Assembly (NCBI RefSeq): GCF_001953955.1
Contig: NZ_CP019301.1
Span: forward strand, 124,001 to 188,000
Length of the DNA stretch: 64,000 nt
DNA from: Prevotella intermedia ATCC 25611 = DSM 20706
GTDB lineage: Bacteria; Bacteroidota; Bacteroidia; Bacteroidales; Bacteroidaceae
Direction: 5' to 3'
Each line of letters begins with the position of its first letter. The first letter of the stretch is position 1. The translations under genes were made by a program, and so were the position numbers. Shown here in pieces: positions 1 to 9,315 of the stretch. The notes under the pieces are model-generated. The model saw only the letters and a list, made by a program, of their open reading frames with translations, was not told the DNA's origin and did no database searches.

Positions 1-1057
1 GTTTGTCGTCGGCAAACTGCACGTCTTCGAGCACGCTCTTGCTTTCGGCGATGAGCTCTTTCCAGTCTTTAAAGCCTGGCTTGTGTATGTTGGCAACCAT
101 TACACGGCCACGTGGCGCACCGTCGTTGGTGAGCAAATAGATGTTGTCGCCGATGGTTTCGATGGGGCTGTACTGCAAATCCATATTGGAAGTCATCTGT
201 ATGAACTGCGAGTTTGGCACACGAAGGTCGCGCACGTATAGGTTCATACCCGAGCCTGCACCGCTCTCATTGAGGAACATCATGGTTTCGTCCTCGTTCA
301 GCGACACCGAGTAGAAGCGCAGTGGGTGGGCTGGATTCTGATAGAACAATACGTCGTCGCTCTGTTTCGTGCCTATCTTGTGGTAGTAAACCTTGTGCAC
401 TTCGTTCTTTGAACTGAACTCCTTGCCCTTTTCGGGAGCATCGTAGGCACTGTAAAAGAAGCCGTTGCCGCACCATTGCGCGCCGCCAAACTTCGCCCAT
501 TCTATATGGTCGGACAGCAGTTCGCCCGTTGCAACGTCCTTCACGTATATTTCCTGCCAGTCGCTGCCACTGCGCGAGATGACGTAAGCCATATATCTGC
601 CGTCTTTAGAGAAGCTCGTGTTCTGCAGTGCCACGGTGCCGTCGTCGCTCAGCTTGTTAGGGTCGAGAAACTCGTTGAGCTGTCCTCCCAACTCGTCCAT
701 TTGGTAAAGAACACTCTGGTTTTGCAGTCCGTTGTTCTTATACACATACCATTTGCCATTCTTGTTGAACGGTGTGCCCACCTTTTCAAAGTCTGCCACC
801 TCCTTCAAGCGTTTCAAGAGCTTGGCACGGAAGGGTATTTTCGCCAAATAAGCGTTGGTTACTTTGTTTTCAGCCTCTACCCACGCCATGGTTTCTTGGC
901 TTCGGTCGGCTTCCAAAGGGCGGTAAGGGTCGGGCACTTTCACACCGAAGTATGTGTCCACAGTGCCGTCTTTCGGTGCCTGCGGATAGACAATGTTCTG
1001 TGCTGTCATTGTTGTTGCTGTCAGCGCAAGTGCCGACAATGCGATAAACTTTCTCAT
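1..1057 (-). CDS. Prolyl oligopeptidase, S9A family (N-terminal part, runs off the window)
   Basis: The reading frame starts at 1057 on the minus strand and stays open to the window edge, giving about 352 residues. It opens with a signal peptide (MRKFIALSALALTATTMTAQ) followed by the S9A hallmark PDPYRPLEADRS-ET-WVEAEN near residue 45, which is the start of the family's seven-bladed propeller. The catalytic alpha/beta-hydrolase domain lies outside the window, so Ser/Asp/His cannot be checked. The family cleaves proline-containing peptides; the signal peptide suggests a periplasmic form as in other Bacteroidota. A TATCTTTG -7 box lies 42 bp upstream of the start, supporting a monocistronic start here. 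Family assignment is secure, exact substrate is not. Confidence 0.88.
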   Translation of the reverse strand, partial: MRKFIALSALALTATTMTAQNIVYPQAPKDGTVDTYFGVKVPDPYRPLEADRSQETMAWVEAENKVTNAYLAKIPFRAKLLKRLKEVADFEKVGTPFNKNGKWYVYKNNGLQNQSVLYQMDELGGQLNEFLDPNKLSDDGTVALQNTSFSKDGRYMAYVISRSGSDWQEIYVKDVATGELLSDHIEWAKFGGAQWCGNGFFYSAYDAPEKGKEFSSKNEVHKVYYHKIGTKQSDDVLFYQNPAHPLRFYSVSLNEDETMMFLNESGAGSGMNLYVRDLRVPNSQFIQMTSNMDLQYSPIETIGDNIYLLTNDGAPRGRVMVANIHKPGFKDWKELIAESKSVLEDVQFADDK

Positions 1058-1098
1058 TCTGTTGTTAGGTTTATGTTATTCCAATATTTTATTTGCCA

Positions 1099-1106
1099 CA
1101 AAGATA
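1099..1106 (-). promoter_or_regulatory. Bacteroidota -7 box (TATCTTTG) for the prolyl oligopeptidase gene
   Basis: On the minus strand the sequence reads TATCTTTG, an exact match to the TAnnTTTG -7 element used by the Bacteroidota housekeeping sigma factor. It lies about 40 bp ahead of the ATG at 1057. No convincing -33 TTTG was found at the usual distance. Confidence 0.6.
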
Positions 1107-1196
1107 CTAATATTTTTTGTATTTCTAAATTCACAACAAGTATTATTATGCAGATAATTTTCGTCCTTTTGATTTTCTGTTTGTCTTGCTCGATAT

Positions 1197-1382
1197 TGTA
1201 AAGATAATTCCGTTAAAAAGTGGCAATTGCGTTTTGGCATTGCGAAAGCGGCTGTTTTGCATCGCAAAACAGCCGCTTTTACCTTGTAAAACCTACGCTT
1301 TTGGAATGCAAAACAATAGGTTTTGTAATGTGTTGATGGATAAGTAGTTAGGCGACAGTTGCGCTTGTGAAAAATATTTACA
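1197..1382 (+). repeat. 186-bp modular palindromic element, copy C1 (slots A, A', B')
   Basis: This is the first of the dispersed element copies. It runs from TGTAAAGATAATTC to the end motif GAAAAATATTTACA, 186 bp. The central slots read A (word GGCT), A' (AGCC) and B' (CTAC), so slot 1 can pair with the adjacent slot 2. It sits between the prolyl oligopeptidase promoter and the clpC terminator. It has no CTAG-rich leader. Confidence 0.9.
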
Positions 1383-1412
1383 CTATTATCGTCTGTTTTT
1401 GCCTATATACAA

Positions 1413-1452
1413 AAAAGACCGTAGCATAGAATGGGGTATGCTACGGTCTTTT
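1413..1452. terminator. Bidirectional intrinsic terminator downstream of clpC
   Basis: A perfect 16-bp stem (AAAAGACCGTAGCATA with its complement) encloses an 8-nt loop and has A-tract and T-tract on its two sides, so it can end transcription in either direction. It lies about 90 bp past the clpC stop codon. Confidence 0.9.
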
Positions 1453-1539
1453 TATTGTCGGGCACCAATGCTGTTCTTGCTGTTCGATTAATGCGTTTAT
1501 GCTTGTATGTAGGCACGCCTTTTGGCTGTACCTGCGCCT

Positions 1540-4065
1540 TTACTTAAACGTAAGTTCGTCTGCGTTAGGGTTCTTGCCGATAGCGATGGTTTCGCCCTCG
1601 TGGACTTTTCCTGCAAGTATTCTTTCGCAAATGCCGTCTTCAATATAGTTTTGTATGGCACGTTTCAGTGGGCGTGCGCCGAACTGGACGTCGTATCCCT
1701 TCGTGGCAACAAACTCTTTTGCCTTGTCGGTGATGGTGATGTCGTAGCCGAGTTCCTTTACACGCTTGAAAAGACTGCGCAGTTCGATGTCGATAATCAA
1801 CTTGATGGCAGCGAGGTCGAGCTGGTCGAAGGTGATGATTTCGTCCAAACGGTTCAGAAATTCGGGTGCAAACTGCTTGCTCAGGCTTTTCTGTATGATG
1901 GCACGAGCACGCTCCTTGTCTTGTTCGTTGTGCGAAAGTCCGTTGATATTCGCTGCCGTGAAGCCCACGCCTTGTCCGAATTCCTTCAGCTGGCGTGTAC
2001 CCGCATTCGACGTCATTATAATAATGGTGTTGCGGAAGTCAATCAGGCGTCCGTTGCCGTCGGTGAGTCTGCCCTCGTCGAGCACTTGCAATAGCATGTT
2101 GAACACGTTGCCGTGTGCCTTCTCTATCTCGTCGAGCAAGACGATAGAGTAGGGGTGGCGTCGCACTTGCTCGGTAAGCTGTCCGCCTTCTTCGTATCCC
2201 ACGTATCCCGGAGGCGCACCAATGAGTCGGGAAGTGTTGAAACTCTCGGTATATTCGCTCATATCGATGCGGATAAGGGCATCTTTAGAGCCGAACATAA
2301 TTTCGGCTAACTTCTTTGCCAAGTAGGTTTTGCCCACGCCTGTGGGACCGAGGAACATGAACGCACCTATGGGGTGGTTGGGGTCTTTCAGTCCTACGCG
2401 GTTGCGCTGAATGGCTTTCACCATCTTTTCGATGGCTTTATCCTGTGCGATAACCTCTCGTTTCAGATTGTCTGCCATATTGACAAGTCGCACGCCTTCG
2501 CTTTCCTGCATACGCTGTACGGGTACGCCTGTCATCATCGACACCACGTCAGCCACCTTGTCTTCGTCCACTTCCACACGGTTGTGGTCGTCGCCGCGCT
2601 CCCATCTCTGCTGTGCGTCCTGCAGTTTTTGCTCTAATACGGTCTGCTTGTCGCGGAAGTTGGCAGCCAACTCGAAGTTTTGGTTCTTCACCGCCTCCTT
2701 CTTGTTCTTGTCAGCTTCGTCCAATTCCTTCTTGAGTTCCACGATTTCGCTTGGCACCTGTGCATTTTGCAGGTGTACACGAGAGCCTACCTCGTCCATT
2801 GCATCGATTGCCTTGTCGGGGAAGAAGCGGTCGGTAACGTAGCGGTCTGTCAGTTTGACACACGCCGTAATGGCTTCGTCGGTGTACGAAACGTGGTGGT
2901 GAGCCTCGTAGCGGTCCTTGATGTTGTTCAGAATCTGCAAGGTTTCGTCTACCGTTGTTGGTTCTACGAGCACCTTCTGGAAGCGGCGTTCCAATGCGCC
3001 GTCCTTCTCTATGGAGTTGCGATATTCATCTAATGTCGTTGCGCCGATGCACTGTATGGTGCCACGGGCGAGGGCTGGCTTCAGTATGTTGGCAGCGTCC
3101 ATCGAGCCTGGGGTAGAGCCTGCACCGATGAGGGTATGTATTTCGTCGATGAAGATGATGACGTCGGGGTTCTGTTCGATTTCCTTGATGAGTGCACGAA
3201 TGCGCTCCTCGAACTGTCCGCGATACTTCGTACCTGCCACAACGCCTGTCAAATCGAGGGTTACGACACGTTTGTTGAAAAGGATAGGCGACGTCATACG
3301 CTTCACGATGAGTTGCGCAAGTCCTTCAACAATAGCACTTTTACCCACACCGGGCTCGCCGATGAGAATAGGGTTGTTCTTCTTTCGTCTGCCTAATATT
3401 TCGCTTACGCGCTGTATCTCCTTTTCGCGCCCCACCACAGGGTCGAGTTTGCCTTCCGCAGCCGCCTTCGTGAGGTCGGTTCCGAAGTTGTCGAGCACTG
3501 GCGTACCTGTTCTTGGCGCATTGGCTTGTGCCGTTCTCGTGCCGTCGCCGCTGCCACTGTGTCGGTTCATAATAGGGTCTTCGTCCTCGTCTTCGCTTGC
3601 CATGCCGATGCCGTCCTGTATCGGGTCGGTGGGTTGGTAGAGATGTTCGAGAGCCTTGGCGTAGTTAAGGTCGTTGTTTTGCAGCACTTCCTTTGCGCCA
3701 TTGTTCACGTTGTCGTGCAGAATGGCGAGCAATAGGTGCTGTACGTCAACCGTTTGGGTGCGCTGGCTGCGTGCTTCGAGCACTGCCAACTTCAATATGT
3801 TGTTTGCCTGTTCGTTCAACATCATATCGTTGGAGAGCGGCAACTGACCTTCGTTTTCGTTGCGTACACGTTCTTCCAACTGACTTTTTATGTTCTCCAA
3901 ATTGAGGTGTAATTTCCCAAACATATTGCTTACAGCCCCTTCTTTCTCTCGTAGAATGGCGAGCATAATGTGTTCTGGCCCCACTGCGCGGCTCGCCAAT
4001 CGTTCGGCTTCTTCGCGGCTGTAGGACAGAACCTCTGAAACTTTGGGTGAAAACTGATTTATCAT
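1540..4065 (-). CDS. clpC: Clp protease ATP-binding subunit ClpC
   Basis: This 841-aa protein is a class I Clp/Hsp100 unfoldase that feeds substrates to ClpP in the cytoplasm. Clp_N double repeats occupy about 1-140, followed by an acidic linker with SEDEDEDP (157-164). The first AAA+ module has Walker A GEPGVGKS (236-243) and Walker B IIFIDE (303-308). A short UVR-like middle segment ([18 protein letters not shown]) near 464-481 marks ClpC rather than ClpB, which carries a much longer coiled coil. The second AAA+ module has Walker A GPTGVGKT (573-580). Length is close to other ClpC proteins. It is transcribed alone: a terminator-like hairpin lies upstream and a strong terminator downstream. 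Confidence 0.93.
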   Translation of the reverse strand: MINQFSPKVSEVLSYSREEAERLASRAVGPEHIMLAILREKEGAVSNMFGKLHLNLENIKSQLEERVRNENEGQLPLSNDMMLNEQANNILKLAVLEARSQRTQTVDVQHLLLAILHDNVNNGAKEVLQNNDLNYAKALEHLYQPTDPIQDGIGMASEDEDEDPIMNRHSGSGDGTRTAQANAPRTGTPVLDNFGTDLTKAAAEGKLDPVVGREKEIQRVSEILGRRKKNNPILIGEPGVGKSAIVEGLAQLIVKRMTSPILFNKRVVTLDLTGVVAGTKYRGQFEERIRALIKEIEQNPDVIIFIDEIHTLIGAGSTPGSMDAANILKPALARGTIQCIGATTLDEYRNSIEKDGALERRFQKVLVEPTTVDETLQILNNIKDRYEAHHHVSYTDEAITACVKLTDRYVTDRFFPDKAIDAMDEVGSRVHLQNAQVPSEIVELKKELDEADKNKKEAVKNQNFELAANFRDKQTVLEQKLQDAQQRWERGDDHNRVEVDEDKVADVVSMMTGVPVQRMQESEGVRLVNMADNLKREVIAQDKAIEKMVKAIQRNRVGLKDPNHPIGAFMFLGPTGVGKTYLAKKLAEIMFGSKDALIRIDMSEYTESFNTSRLIGAPPGYVGYEEGGQLTEQVRRHPYSIVLLDEIEKAHGNVFNMLLQVLDEGRLTDGNGRLIDFRNTIIIMTSNAGTRQLKEFGQGVGFTAANINGLSHNEQDKERARAIIQKSLSKQFAPEFLNRLDEIITFDQLDLAAIKLIIDIELRSLFKRVKELGYDITITDKAKEFVATKGYDVQFGARPLKRAIQNYIEDGICERILAGKVHEGETIAIGKNPNADELTFK

Positions 4066-4143
4066 ATTATTCTTGTACCTTTCTTTTTGTGTTATAAGGC
4101 ATTTGCCTTGTTCTCAGACTTGTATTGCAAATGGTGTGCCAAA

Positions 4144-4187
4144 GAGAAAATGGCAAGGGGAAACACGTTTGTTTCTTCTTGCCACTT
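4144..4187 (-). terminator. Probable terminator of the glgA / DUF4270 / small-protein operon
   Basis: On the minus strand, TGGCAAG pairs with CTTGCCA, with a second inner stem AAACA/TGTTT, and is followed by ATTTTCTCTTT. It begins just after the stop codon of the 43-aa gene, so it would end that operon before clpC. Confidence 0.55.
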
Positions 4188-4193
4188 CTGTAT

Positions 4194-4325
4194 TTATAAC
4201 GCTTCGTCGTCGGGTTTGCGAATGTTGCGCACCTTTTTTGTCTTCAGGTGTTTCTTCTTTCGCAGCCATGCTGCTTTGCGTTGTTCGTATTCTTCGTAAT
4301 GTTTCTCCAAGAAGTTATCTGCCAT
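4194..4325 (-). CDS. Small basic protein, 43 aa, unknown function
   Basis: A 43-codon frame begins at ATG 4325, overlapping the last 11 bases of the DUF4270 gene, and stops at TAA 4194. The product starts MADNFLEKHYEEYEQRKAAW, then a lysine/arginine-rich stretch (LRKKKHLKTKKVRNIRKP) and an acidic end DDEAL. It is probably helical and strongly basic in its second half, which would fit nucleic-acid or ribosome binding, but nothing identifies the function. The tight overlap with the upstream gene and the terminator directly after it suggest a real, co-transcribed gene. Small proteins of this style are often missed by annotation cut-offs. Confidence 0.6.
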   Translation of the reverse strand: MADNFLEKHYEEYEQRKAAWLRKKKHLKTKKVRNIRKPDDEAL

Positions 4326-5772
4326 GGAACTTGCTGTAAACGACCGACATCTTTATGTTTCCTTTCGACTTGTCGCCTCCGAGCAGCATCGTGCTGGTGA
4401 GTCCCATATAGTATGAGACTTTGTTGATGACGGTATTCTTATTTTCATCTTTCGTTGTTTTCAATTCTACGGGTATCACGAGCACTTTCCCCCAATTAGG
4501 ATTGCTGCCCGCAGTGGCACGGTTGCGTATGAAGTAGTTCACGATTCCTGCCACGTTGTTGAACTTGTAGCTGTTGCTTTGTGCATTGTAGGTAGCGATG
4601 AACGACGTCTTGTTGTCGTTTAGTTTGTTCTTTTCAAAGAATATGGCAGCCGAATCTGTTGGCAGAATAAGGACGTTTGTCGGTATGTCCATATTGTATT
4701 TCGATGCCTTTTTGTTCGTTATTCTCTGGAGTTCGAACTTCGCTGTGTTCAATGTATCGTTTTCGTGCCCTTTCATTATTTCATTGATGGGCAGCTCAAC
4801 TTCCGTAAAGAGACCCGCAGGAGTCTTCAGGTACGATACGTCAGGGGTGTTTATCAATGCCTTCAGCTGCTCTTGGTCGGACTTGAAGTTGGTAAGCTGC
4901 AACACTTCCTCGGTGCTGGTGAACTGGGTAACTCCTGTTTTTATCTTGTCTTTGTCCTTCGTGTCCTTATAACGATAGTACACTACGAGTTGCACGGCTT
5001 CGATGGCAGCCATAGAGCCAAGCCCATTTGTAACCTTGATGTAGAAGCCTGGGCAGATGTTGTTGAGGAACTTGTAGATGTTACGGAAATCGTTTGGATT
5101 TTCATAATACTTGTTCATCATATACGTACCGTAGTTGTTGTAAACCTTGCCTGCCTTGTCGGTGTACGGTTTGTTCAGTCTTACCTTGATACTGGGCACG
5201 TAGTTCTTGTCCTTCTTTACGCTGTCGGGCACTGTAAATTCCGTCAGTGTGTAGGTGCTGGCTATTTCCAATCCGTTGTTTGCTGCGGTACGAAGATATC
5301 CTTCCGCCTCTGGGTCGAAGTCGGTGAGGTATTTCTTGCCCTCCTTTACGGGGTGGTCAAGTTCGTAGGTGGTGATTTTGATTGGTGCCAGCGAGTCGCC
5401 GAAGTGCGTAAAATAGTACAGGCGCAGTTCGCAAGAGTCGGCAACGATGTTTCCGCTTGCGTCTTTGCTCTGCACAATGTCCTTCTTAGGCATCTCGAAG
5501 TTGGGCAAAACGTAAAGTTGCGACATAAGATTTGCCGTAATTTCCGACTGTGTTTCGAGGTCTTTTATCTGCCCGAGATACCCTTTTGCCGAACGCGAGA
5601 GTATGCGGTTAGCCAATATGCTGTGCGCACCGACATTGAATGTGTCGGCTTGTACTTTAAGTTTGTCTGCCTCGTCTGTGAGCGAACCACCGATTCCACC
5701 AGTTGTATCGTCGCAAGAGGTTAGGGCTAACGCCATAAGGGCGAAGCCAAAAGCTAAGAGTTTTGCTTTCAT
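4315..5772 (-). CDS. DUF4270 family lipoprotein
   Basis: The 485-aa protein begins with a lipoprotein signal peptide with lipobox LTSC (Cys at 20), so it should be anchored to a membrane and probably exported to the outer membrane. The body matches the DUF4270 family of Bacteroidales: an N-terminal GGSLTDEADKL region, a middle beta-rich domain with YYFTHFGDS, and an LVVYYRYK strand. Function of the family is unknown. Its ATG overlaps the glgA-like stop codon as ATGA, so the two are translationally coupled; the same pairing next to panC/panD is common in Bacteroidales. Confidence 0.85.
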   Translation of the reverse strand: MKAKLLAFGFALMALALTSCDDTTGGIGGSLTDEADKLKVQADTFNVGAHSILANRILSRSAKGYLGQIKDLETQSEITANLMSQLYVLPNFEMPKKDIVQSKDASGNIVADSCELRLYYFTHFGDSLAPIKITTYELDHPVKEGKKYLTDFDPEAEGYLRTAANNGLEIASTYTLTEFTVPDSVKKDKNYVPSIKVRLNKPYTDKAGKVYNNYGTYMMNKYYENPNDFRNIYKFLNNICPGFYIKVTNGLGSMAAIEAVQLVVYYRYKDTKDKDKIKTGVTQFTSTEEVLQLTNFKSDQEQLKALINTPDVSYLKTPAGLFTEVELPINEIMKGHENDTLNTAKFELQRITNKKASKYNMDIPTNVLILPTDSAAIFFEKNKLNDNKTSFIATYNAQSNSYKFNNVAGIVNYFIRNRATAGSNPNWGKVLVIPVELKTTKDENKNTVINKVSYYMGLTSTMLLGGDKSKGNIKMSVVYSKFHGR

Positions 5773-6581
5773 TCTATTAATTTATTGTAGAACTCAGTGT
5801 ACTTTGTCTTTATTTCGTCTGTTTCTTCAGGCTGCAACATAATGTTCTCCTTGTTGTCGTTGGCATACTTCATCAACTCTTTGTTCACATCGTTGCTTGT
5901 CTGTATGATGCCGTCGGAATAGTCTATGGCAAGCTTTCCCAACTCCATGAAGTCGAAATTGTCGCCGTATTTCTCTATTTTACTCAATTCAGCGTCTCTG
6001 AATTCGAGGCATTGCTTGAACTTTTTGCCCAAGCTGTCGTGTGGTTGCTCAGAGAACAGCGACGTAACAACTTTGGAATTGGCAAACTGCGGTTCGTCGC
6101 GATAAGCTGTTTTAACGTAGAAAGGCACTACGGCAGACATCCAACCTTGGCAGTGAATAACGTCTGGTGCCCATCTTAGCTTCTTTACGGTTTCCAATAC
6201 GCCGCGCGCAAAGAAAATGGCACGTTCGCCGTTGTCTGGGTAATCGTTGCCCAATTCGTCCTTTGTCATTGCCGACCGCTTCTGGAAGTAGTCCTCGTTG
6301 TCGATGAAATAGACTTGAATATGTGTCTGCGGTATGCTTGCCACCTTGATAATCAGCGGGTGATCCATTTCATCTATGATGAGATTCATACCCGAAAGGC
6401 GTATTACCTCGTGCAGCTGGCCGCGTCGTTCGTTGATGGCAGCCCATTTCGGCATAAATGTGCGAATTTCAAAACCAGCGTCTTGCATATGTTGTGGCAT
6501 ATCTGCGCCAAAGATTGACATCTCCGAATTCGGAACATACGGTGCGATTTCTTGGTTTATGAACAATACTTTCTTTCCCAT
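5769..6581 (-). CDS. Glycogen/starch synthase N-terminal-type protein (GT5), short form
   Basis: The 270-aa product matches the N-terminal Rossmann half of GT5 glycogen synthases: VLFINQEIAPYVPNSEMS at the start, then FGADMPQHMQDAGFEIRTFMP, DNEDYFQKRS and WAPDVIHCQGWMSA. The usual ADP-glucose-binding second half is absent. The short form is typical of Bacteroidales and is not a local truncation: it ends in-frame at a coupled downstream gene. It may therefore be a non-canonical or partner subunit rather than a full synthase. It is divergently transcribed from panC and has its own TAACTTTG -7 box. Confidence 0.8.
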   Translation of the reverse strand: MGKKVLFINQEIAPYVPNSEMSIFGADMPQHMQDAGFEIRTFMPKWAAINERRGQLHEVIRLSGMNLIIDEMDHPLIIKVASIPQTHIQVYFIDNEDYFQKRSAMTKDELGNDYPDNGERAIFFARGVLETVKKLRWAPDVIHCQGWMSAVVPFYVKTAYRDEPQFANSKVVTSLFSEQPHDSLGKKFKQCLEFRDAELSKIEKYGDNFDFMELGKLAIDYSDGIIQTSNDVNKELMKYANDNKENIMLQPEETDEIKTKYTEFYNKLIE

Positions 6582-6602
6582 TTTCTTTTACTTTACTATC
6601 GG

Positions 6603-6610
6603 CAAAGTTA
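6603..6610 (-). promoter_or_regulatory. -7 box (TAACTTTG) for the glgA-like operon
   Basis: The minus strand reads TAACTTTGCC about 22 bp ahead of the glgA-like ATG, an exact TAnnTTTG match. The short distance predicts a very short leader. Confidence 0.6.
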
Positions 6611-6716
6611 CGGAAAAATATTGAAATTACGGCTTGAAAGTTTTGAAAACGTCTATAAAAGGTAGAATATTGGTATATTTTTAGCGTATTCTTACGAGTT
6701 TTAAATAAAATTGTTG

Positions 6717-6724
6717 TTACTTTG
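6717..6724 (+). promoter_or_regulatory. -7-like box (TTACTTTG) for panC-panD
   Basis: TTACTTTGC lies 24 bp ahead of the panC ATG chosen here. It matches the Bacteroidota -7 element except for one base. It also argues against any start upstream of 6749. Confidence 0.45.
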
Positions 6725-6748
6725 CACCCGAATTACAGAAACTTCAAA

Positions 6749-7600
6749 ATGAGAATATTTGAAAAGGTTGTCGATTTACAGAACGAACTTTTCGAGGTTC
6801 GCAGGCAGGGAAAGACCGTCGGACTTGTGCCCACGATGGGCGCATTGCACGATGGGCACGCCTCGTTGGTAAGACAGAGCGTGCAGCAGAACGATGTAAC
6901 CGTAGTATCGGTGTTCCTCAATCCCACACAGTTTAACGACAAGGGCGACTTAGACCGCTATCCACGCACGTTGGACGCCGACTGCAAACTTGTGGAAGCG
7001 TGCGGTGCTGACTATGTTTTTGCGCCGTCGGTGAGCGAGATGTACCCCACACCCGATACGCGCCACTTCGAGTTTCCGCCACAATCGACCGTTATGGAGG
7101 GTGCGAAACGCCCGGGACACTTCAACGGCGTATGCCAGGTTGTCAGCCGTTTGTTCTACATCACGCGCCCCAACCGTGCCTATTTCGGCGAGAAAGATTG
7201 GCAGCAGATAGCTGTGGTGAAGCGACTTGTAGGCTTCATCAATATGAATATCGAGATAGTGGAGTGCCCCATCGTGCGCGACGAAGACGGACTGGCAAAG
7301 AGTTCGCGAAACTCGCTGCTCTCTGCCGACGAACGAGCCATAGCTCCTAATATATATAAGGTGTTGAAATCGAGCACCAACGAAGCAGGAAAGATGAGCG
7401 TTCAGCAACTTCACGACAAGGTGGTGGCAGACATTAACGCCATCGAAGGCTTGGAAGTGGAGTATTTCGACATCGTAGACGGCAACACCCTGCTGCCTGT
7501 GCAGTCGTGGGACGACACGCCGTACGTGGTGGGCTGCATCACGGTTTATTGTGGCAAAACGCCTATCCGACTTATCGACCATATTAAATATAAGGGCTAA
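6749..7600 (+). CDS. panC: Pantoate--beta-alanine ligase
   Basis: PanC joins pantoate to beta-alanine using ATP, the last step of pantothenate synthesis, in the cytoplasm. The 283-aa frame starts at ATG 6749 ([11 protein letters not shown]); upstream in-frame codons lie over the promoter. The ATP-binding HIGH-type motif is [10 protein letters not shown] (28-37), pantoate-binding residues lie in [15 protein letters not shown] follows near residue 147, and the KMSKS-like loop is [13 protein letters not shown] near 174-186. panD follows five bases after the stop, so the beta-alanine supplier and user are co-expressed. Confidence 0.96.
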   Translation: MRIFEKVVDLQNELFEVRRQGKTVGLVPTMGALHDGHASLVRQSVQQNDVTVVSVFLNPTQFNDKGDLDRYPRTLDADCKLVEACGADYVFAPSVSEMYPTPDTRHFEFPPQSTVMEGAKRPGHFNGVCQVVSRLFYITRPNRAYFGEKDWQQIAVVKRLVGFINMNIEIVECPIVRDEDGLAKSSRNSLLSADERAIAPNIYKVLKSSTNEAGKMSVQQLHDKVVADINAIEGLEVEYFDIVDGNTLLPVQSWDDTPYVVGCITVYCGKTPIRLIDHIKYKG

Positions 7601-7605
7601 AGAAT

Positions 7606-7950
7606 ATGCAGATAGAAGTATTGAAGAGCAAATTGCACTGCGTTAAGGTTACCGAAGCCAACCTTAACTATATAGGAAGCATCACCATCGACGAGGATTT
7701 GATGGACGCTGCCAATATGATTGCTGGCGAAAAGGTTCAGATTGTGGACAACAACAACGGCGAACGGTTCGAGACTTATATTATAAAAGGTGAACGAGGC
7801 ACTGGCTGTATCTGTCTGAACGGTGCTGCGGCACGCAAGGTTCAGGTAGGCGACACGGTCATCATCATCAGCTATGCCCTGATGGACTTCGAGGAAGCAA
7901 AGGCATTCAAGCCCACAGTGGTATTCCCCAAAGAGGGCAACCGACTCTAA
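7606..7950 (+). CDS. panD: Aspartate 1-decarboxylase
   Basis: PanD makes beta-alanine from aspartate. The 114-aa proenzyme has the self-cleavage site YIGS with Gly24-Ser25, where Ser25 becomes the pyruvoyl cofactor. Downstream motifs [12 protein letters not shown] and [13 protein letters not shown] are standard for the family. It follows panC at once and is the last gene of that operon. Confidence 0.96.
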   Translation: MQIEVLKSKLHCVKVTEANLNYIGSITIDEDLMDAANMIAGEKVQIVDNNNGERFETYIIKGERGTGCICLNGAAARKVQVGDTVIIISYALMDFEEAKAFKPTVVFPKEGNRL

Positions 7951-7995
7951 GAATTAGACCCCACCCACCTTGTTTCAAGCGTGGAAGAACGACTA

Positions 7996-8075
7996 AAAAA
8001 CTGTAAACATTTTCTACAAACATAACTGTTGTGTAACAAACTTGTTGTCAATGCGTTGTGAAACATACGCTTTTG
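7996..8075 (-). repeat. Fragment of the modular element (3' end only)
   Basis: Read on the minus strand, the segment aligns with the right-hand third of the 186-bp element: the end of the hairpin region, the GTTATGCAATAGTTACG-like stretch and GAAAATGTTTACA. It is more diverged than full copies and the palindromic slots are missing. It fills most of the panD to HEAT-gene gap (7951-8123). Confidence 0.65.
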
Positions 8076-8123
8076 CTGTGCCAACGTGTAGACAGAACTA
8101 TCTGAATTATATAAAAAACAGCT

Positions 8124-8741
8124 ATGGATATAGAAAACATACTGAACAAGATACAGCAAGTAGAGCATGGATTTCAGCATATCATCGATGCAACCGATGA
8201 AATTCTTTCCTCATACTCAAAGAAAGAATGCTTTGAACTTGCGCTCAAGCTGTTCAAACACGATGCCTATCAAGTCCGAATGTTGGCAACAACAATGTTG
8301 GGGCGACTGGCAACAGAGGATAACGATGCACTTTGCTTTCTGAAAGAACAAGTCGGTATCGATAAGAACTGGCGCGTGCAGGAGATGCTTGCAAAAGCTT
8401 TCGATGACGTTTGCAGGCACAGAGGCTACGAAACTTGCTTACCGCTCATCGAAGAATGGATAAACAACGATAACCCAAATGTTATCCGTGCAGCAACAGA
8501 GGGCTTGAGGATTTGGACAAGTCGTCCATTCTTTAAGGAAAACCCATCGGTGGCAATTGCGCTGATTGCCAAAAACAAGGCACACGAAAGCGAATATGTG
8601 CGGAAATCGGTAGGGAACGCTCTGAAAGATATAAGCAAGAAGCACAACGACTTGATACAGAGCGAGGTTGCGCTATGGGACTTGAACAACACTTTAACAA
8701 TGTTTACATACAAATATGCAACCAAGTTGTTAAAGAAATAA
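8124..8741 (+). CDS. HEAT-repeat protein, unknown function
   Basis: The 205-aa protein has a pattern of paired amphipathic helices: KLFKHDAYQVRMLATTMLGRL, KNWRVQEMLAKAFDDVCR, NPNVIRAATEGLRIW and SEYVRKSVGNALKDISK. This is the HEAT / DNA-alkylation-repeat layout, as in AlkD-like proteins. The catalytic tryptophan/aspartate set of true AlkD glycosylases cannot be confirmed from sight. It has no signal peptide and is 18 bp ahead of the SRPBCC gene, so the two form a small operon. A role in binding damaged DNA or protein is possible but not shown. Confidence 0.65.
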   Translation: MDIENILNKIQQVEHGFQHIIDATDEILSSYSKKECFELALKLFKHDAYQVRMLATTMLGRLATEDNDALCFLKEQVGIDKNWRVQEMLAKAFDDVCRHRGYETCLPLIEEWINNDNPNVIRAATEGLRIWTSRPFFKENPSVAIALIAKNKAHESEYVRKSVGNALKDISKKHNDLIQSEVALWDLNNTLTMFTYKYATKLLKK

Positions 8742-8759
8742 CAGAAAGGACGGAGCGTT

Positions 8760-9152
8760 ATGCTGGTAAAAGCAAATAAAAAAGCTACATTCCCATACGG
8801 CTTACAGAGAGTTTGGGAGGTTGTAACCTCGCTTACCAACTACTCGTGGAGAAGCGATATTGAGAAGATTGAAGTGGTATCGGACACGCAATTCATAGAA
8901 ACAACGAAGGACGGATACAGAACTGTGTTTACCATAACAAAACAAGAGCCTTGTAGATTGTGGGAGTTTGATATGGAAAACGAAAATATAAAAGGACATT
9001 GGGTGGGAGTTTTCAGTGGAAACGACGAAAGTACGACAATTGATTTCACGGAATACATCGAGCCGAAGAAATGGTTTCTACTTCCGTTTCTGAAGATATA
9101 CTTGAGGAAACAGCAAGCCCAATACATCAAAGATTTAAGAAAGGTACTGTAA
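8760..9152 (+). CDS. SRPBCC (START-like) family protein
   Basis: The 130-aa product fits the SRPBCC fold: it begins with KKATFPYGLQRVWEVVTSLTNYSWRSDI, the typical helix-grip opening, then alternating strands (IEVVSDTQFIETTKDG, YRTVFTITKQEPCRLWEF) and a long C-terminal helix (FLKIYLRKQQAQYIKDLRK). Such proteins bind small hydrophobic ligands; the ligand is unknown. It is second in the operon with the HEAT-repeat gene. Confidence 0.75.
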   Translation: MLVKANKKATFPYGLQRVWEVVTSLTNYSWRSDIEKIEVVSDTQFIETTKDGYRTVFTITKQEPCRLWEFDMENENIKGHWVGVFSGNDESTTIDFTEYIEPKKWFLLPFLKIYLRKQQAQYIKDLRKVL

Positions 9153-9315
9153 TGCAGCTATTCTAAGCATAACAGTCTTACGCCACAACTCTGCGAAATT
9201 CGCTGTAAGGAATAAAGGAAGTTTAGCGCAGACAACTATCTCCTTTCGCTTTTCTGAAGGAAAAGGAGCATTTACCCCTTTACTCAACTTCGTTCGCACA
9301 CCTTATTATATATAT

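Noticed and set aside
9230..9268. Hairpin CTCCTTT/AAAGGAG as terminator after the SRPBCC gene
   Set aside because: The stem is only 7 bp, the loop is long and there is no T-run, so it was not listed as a feature.
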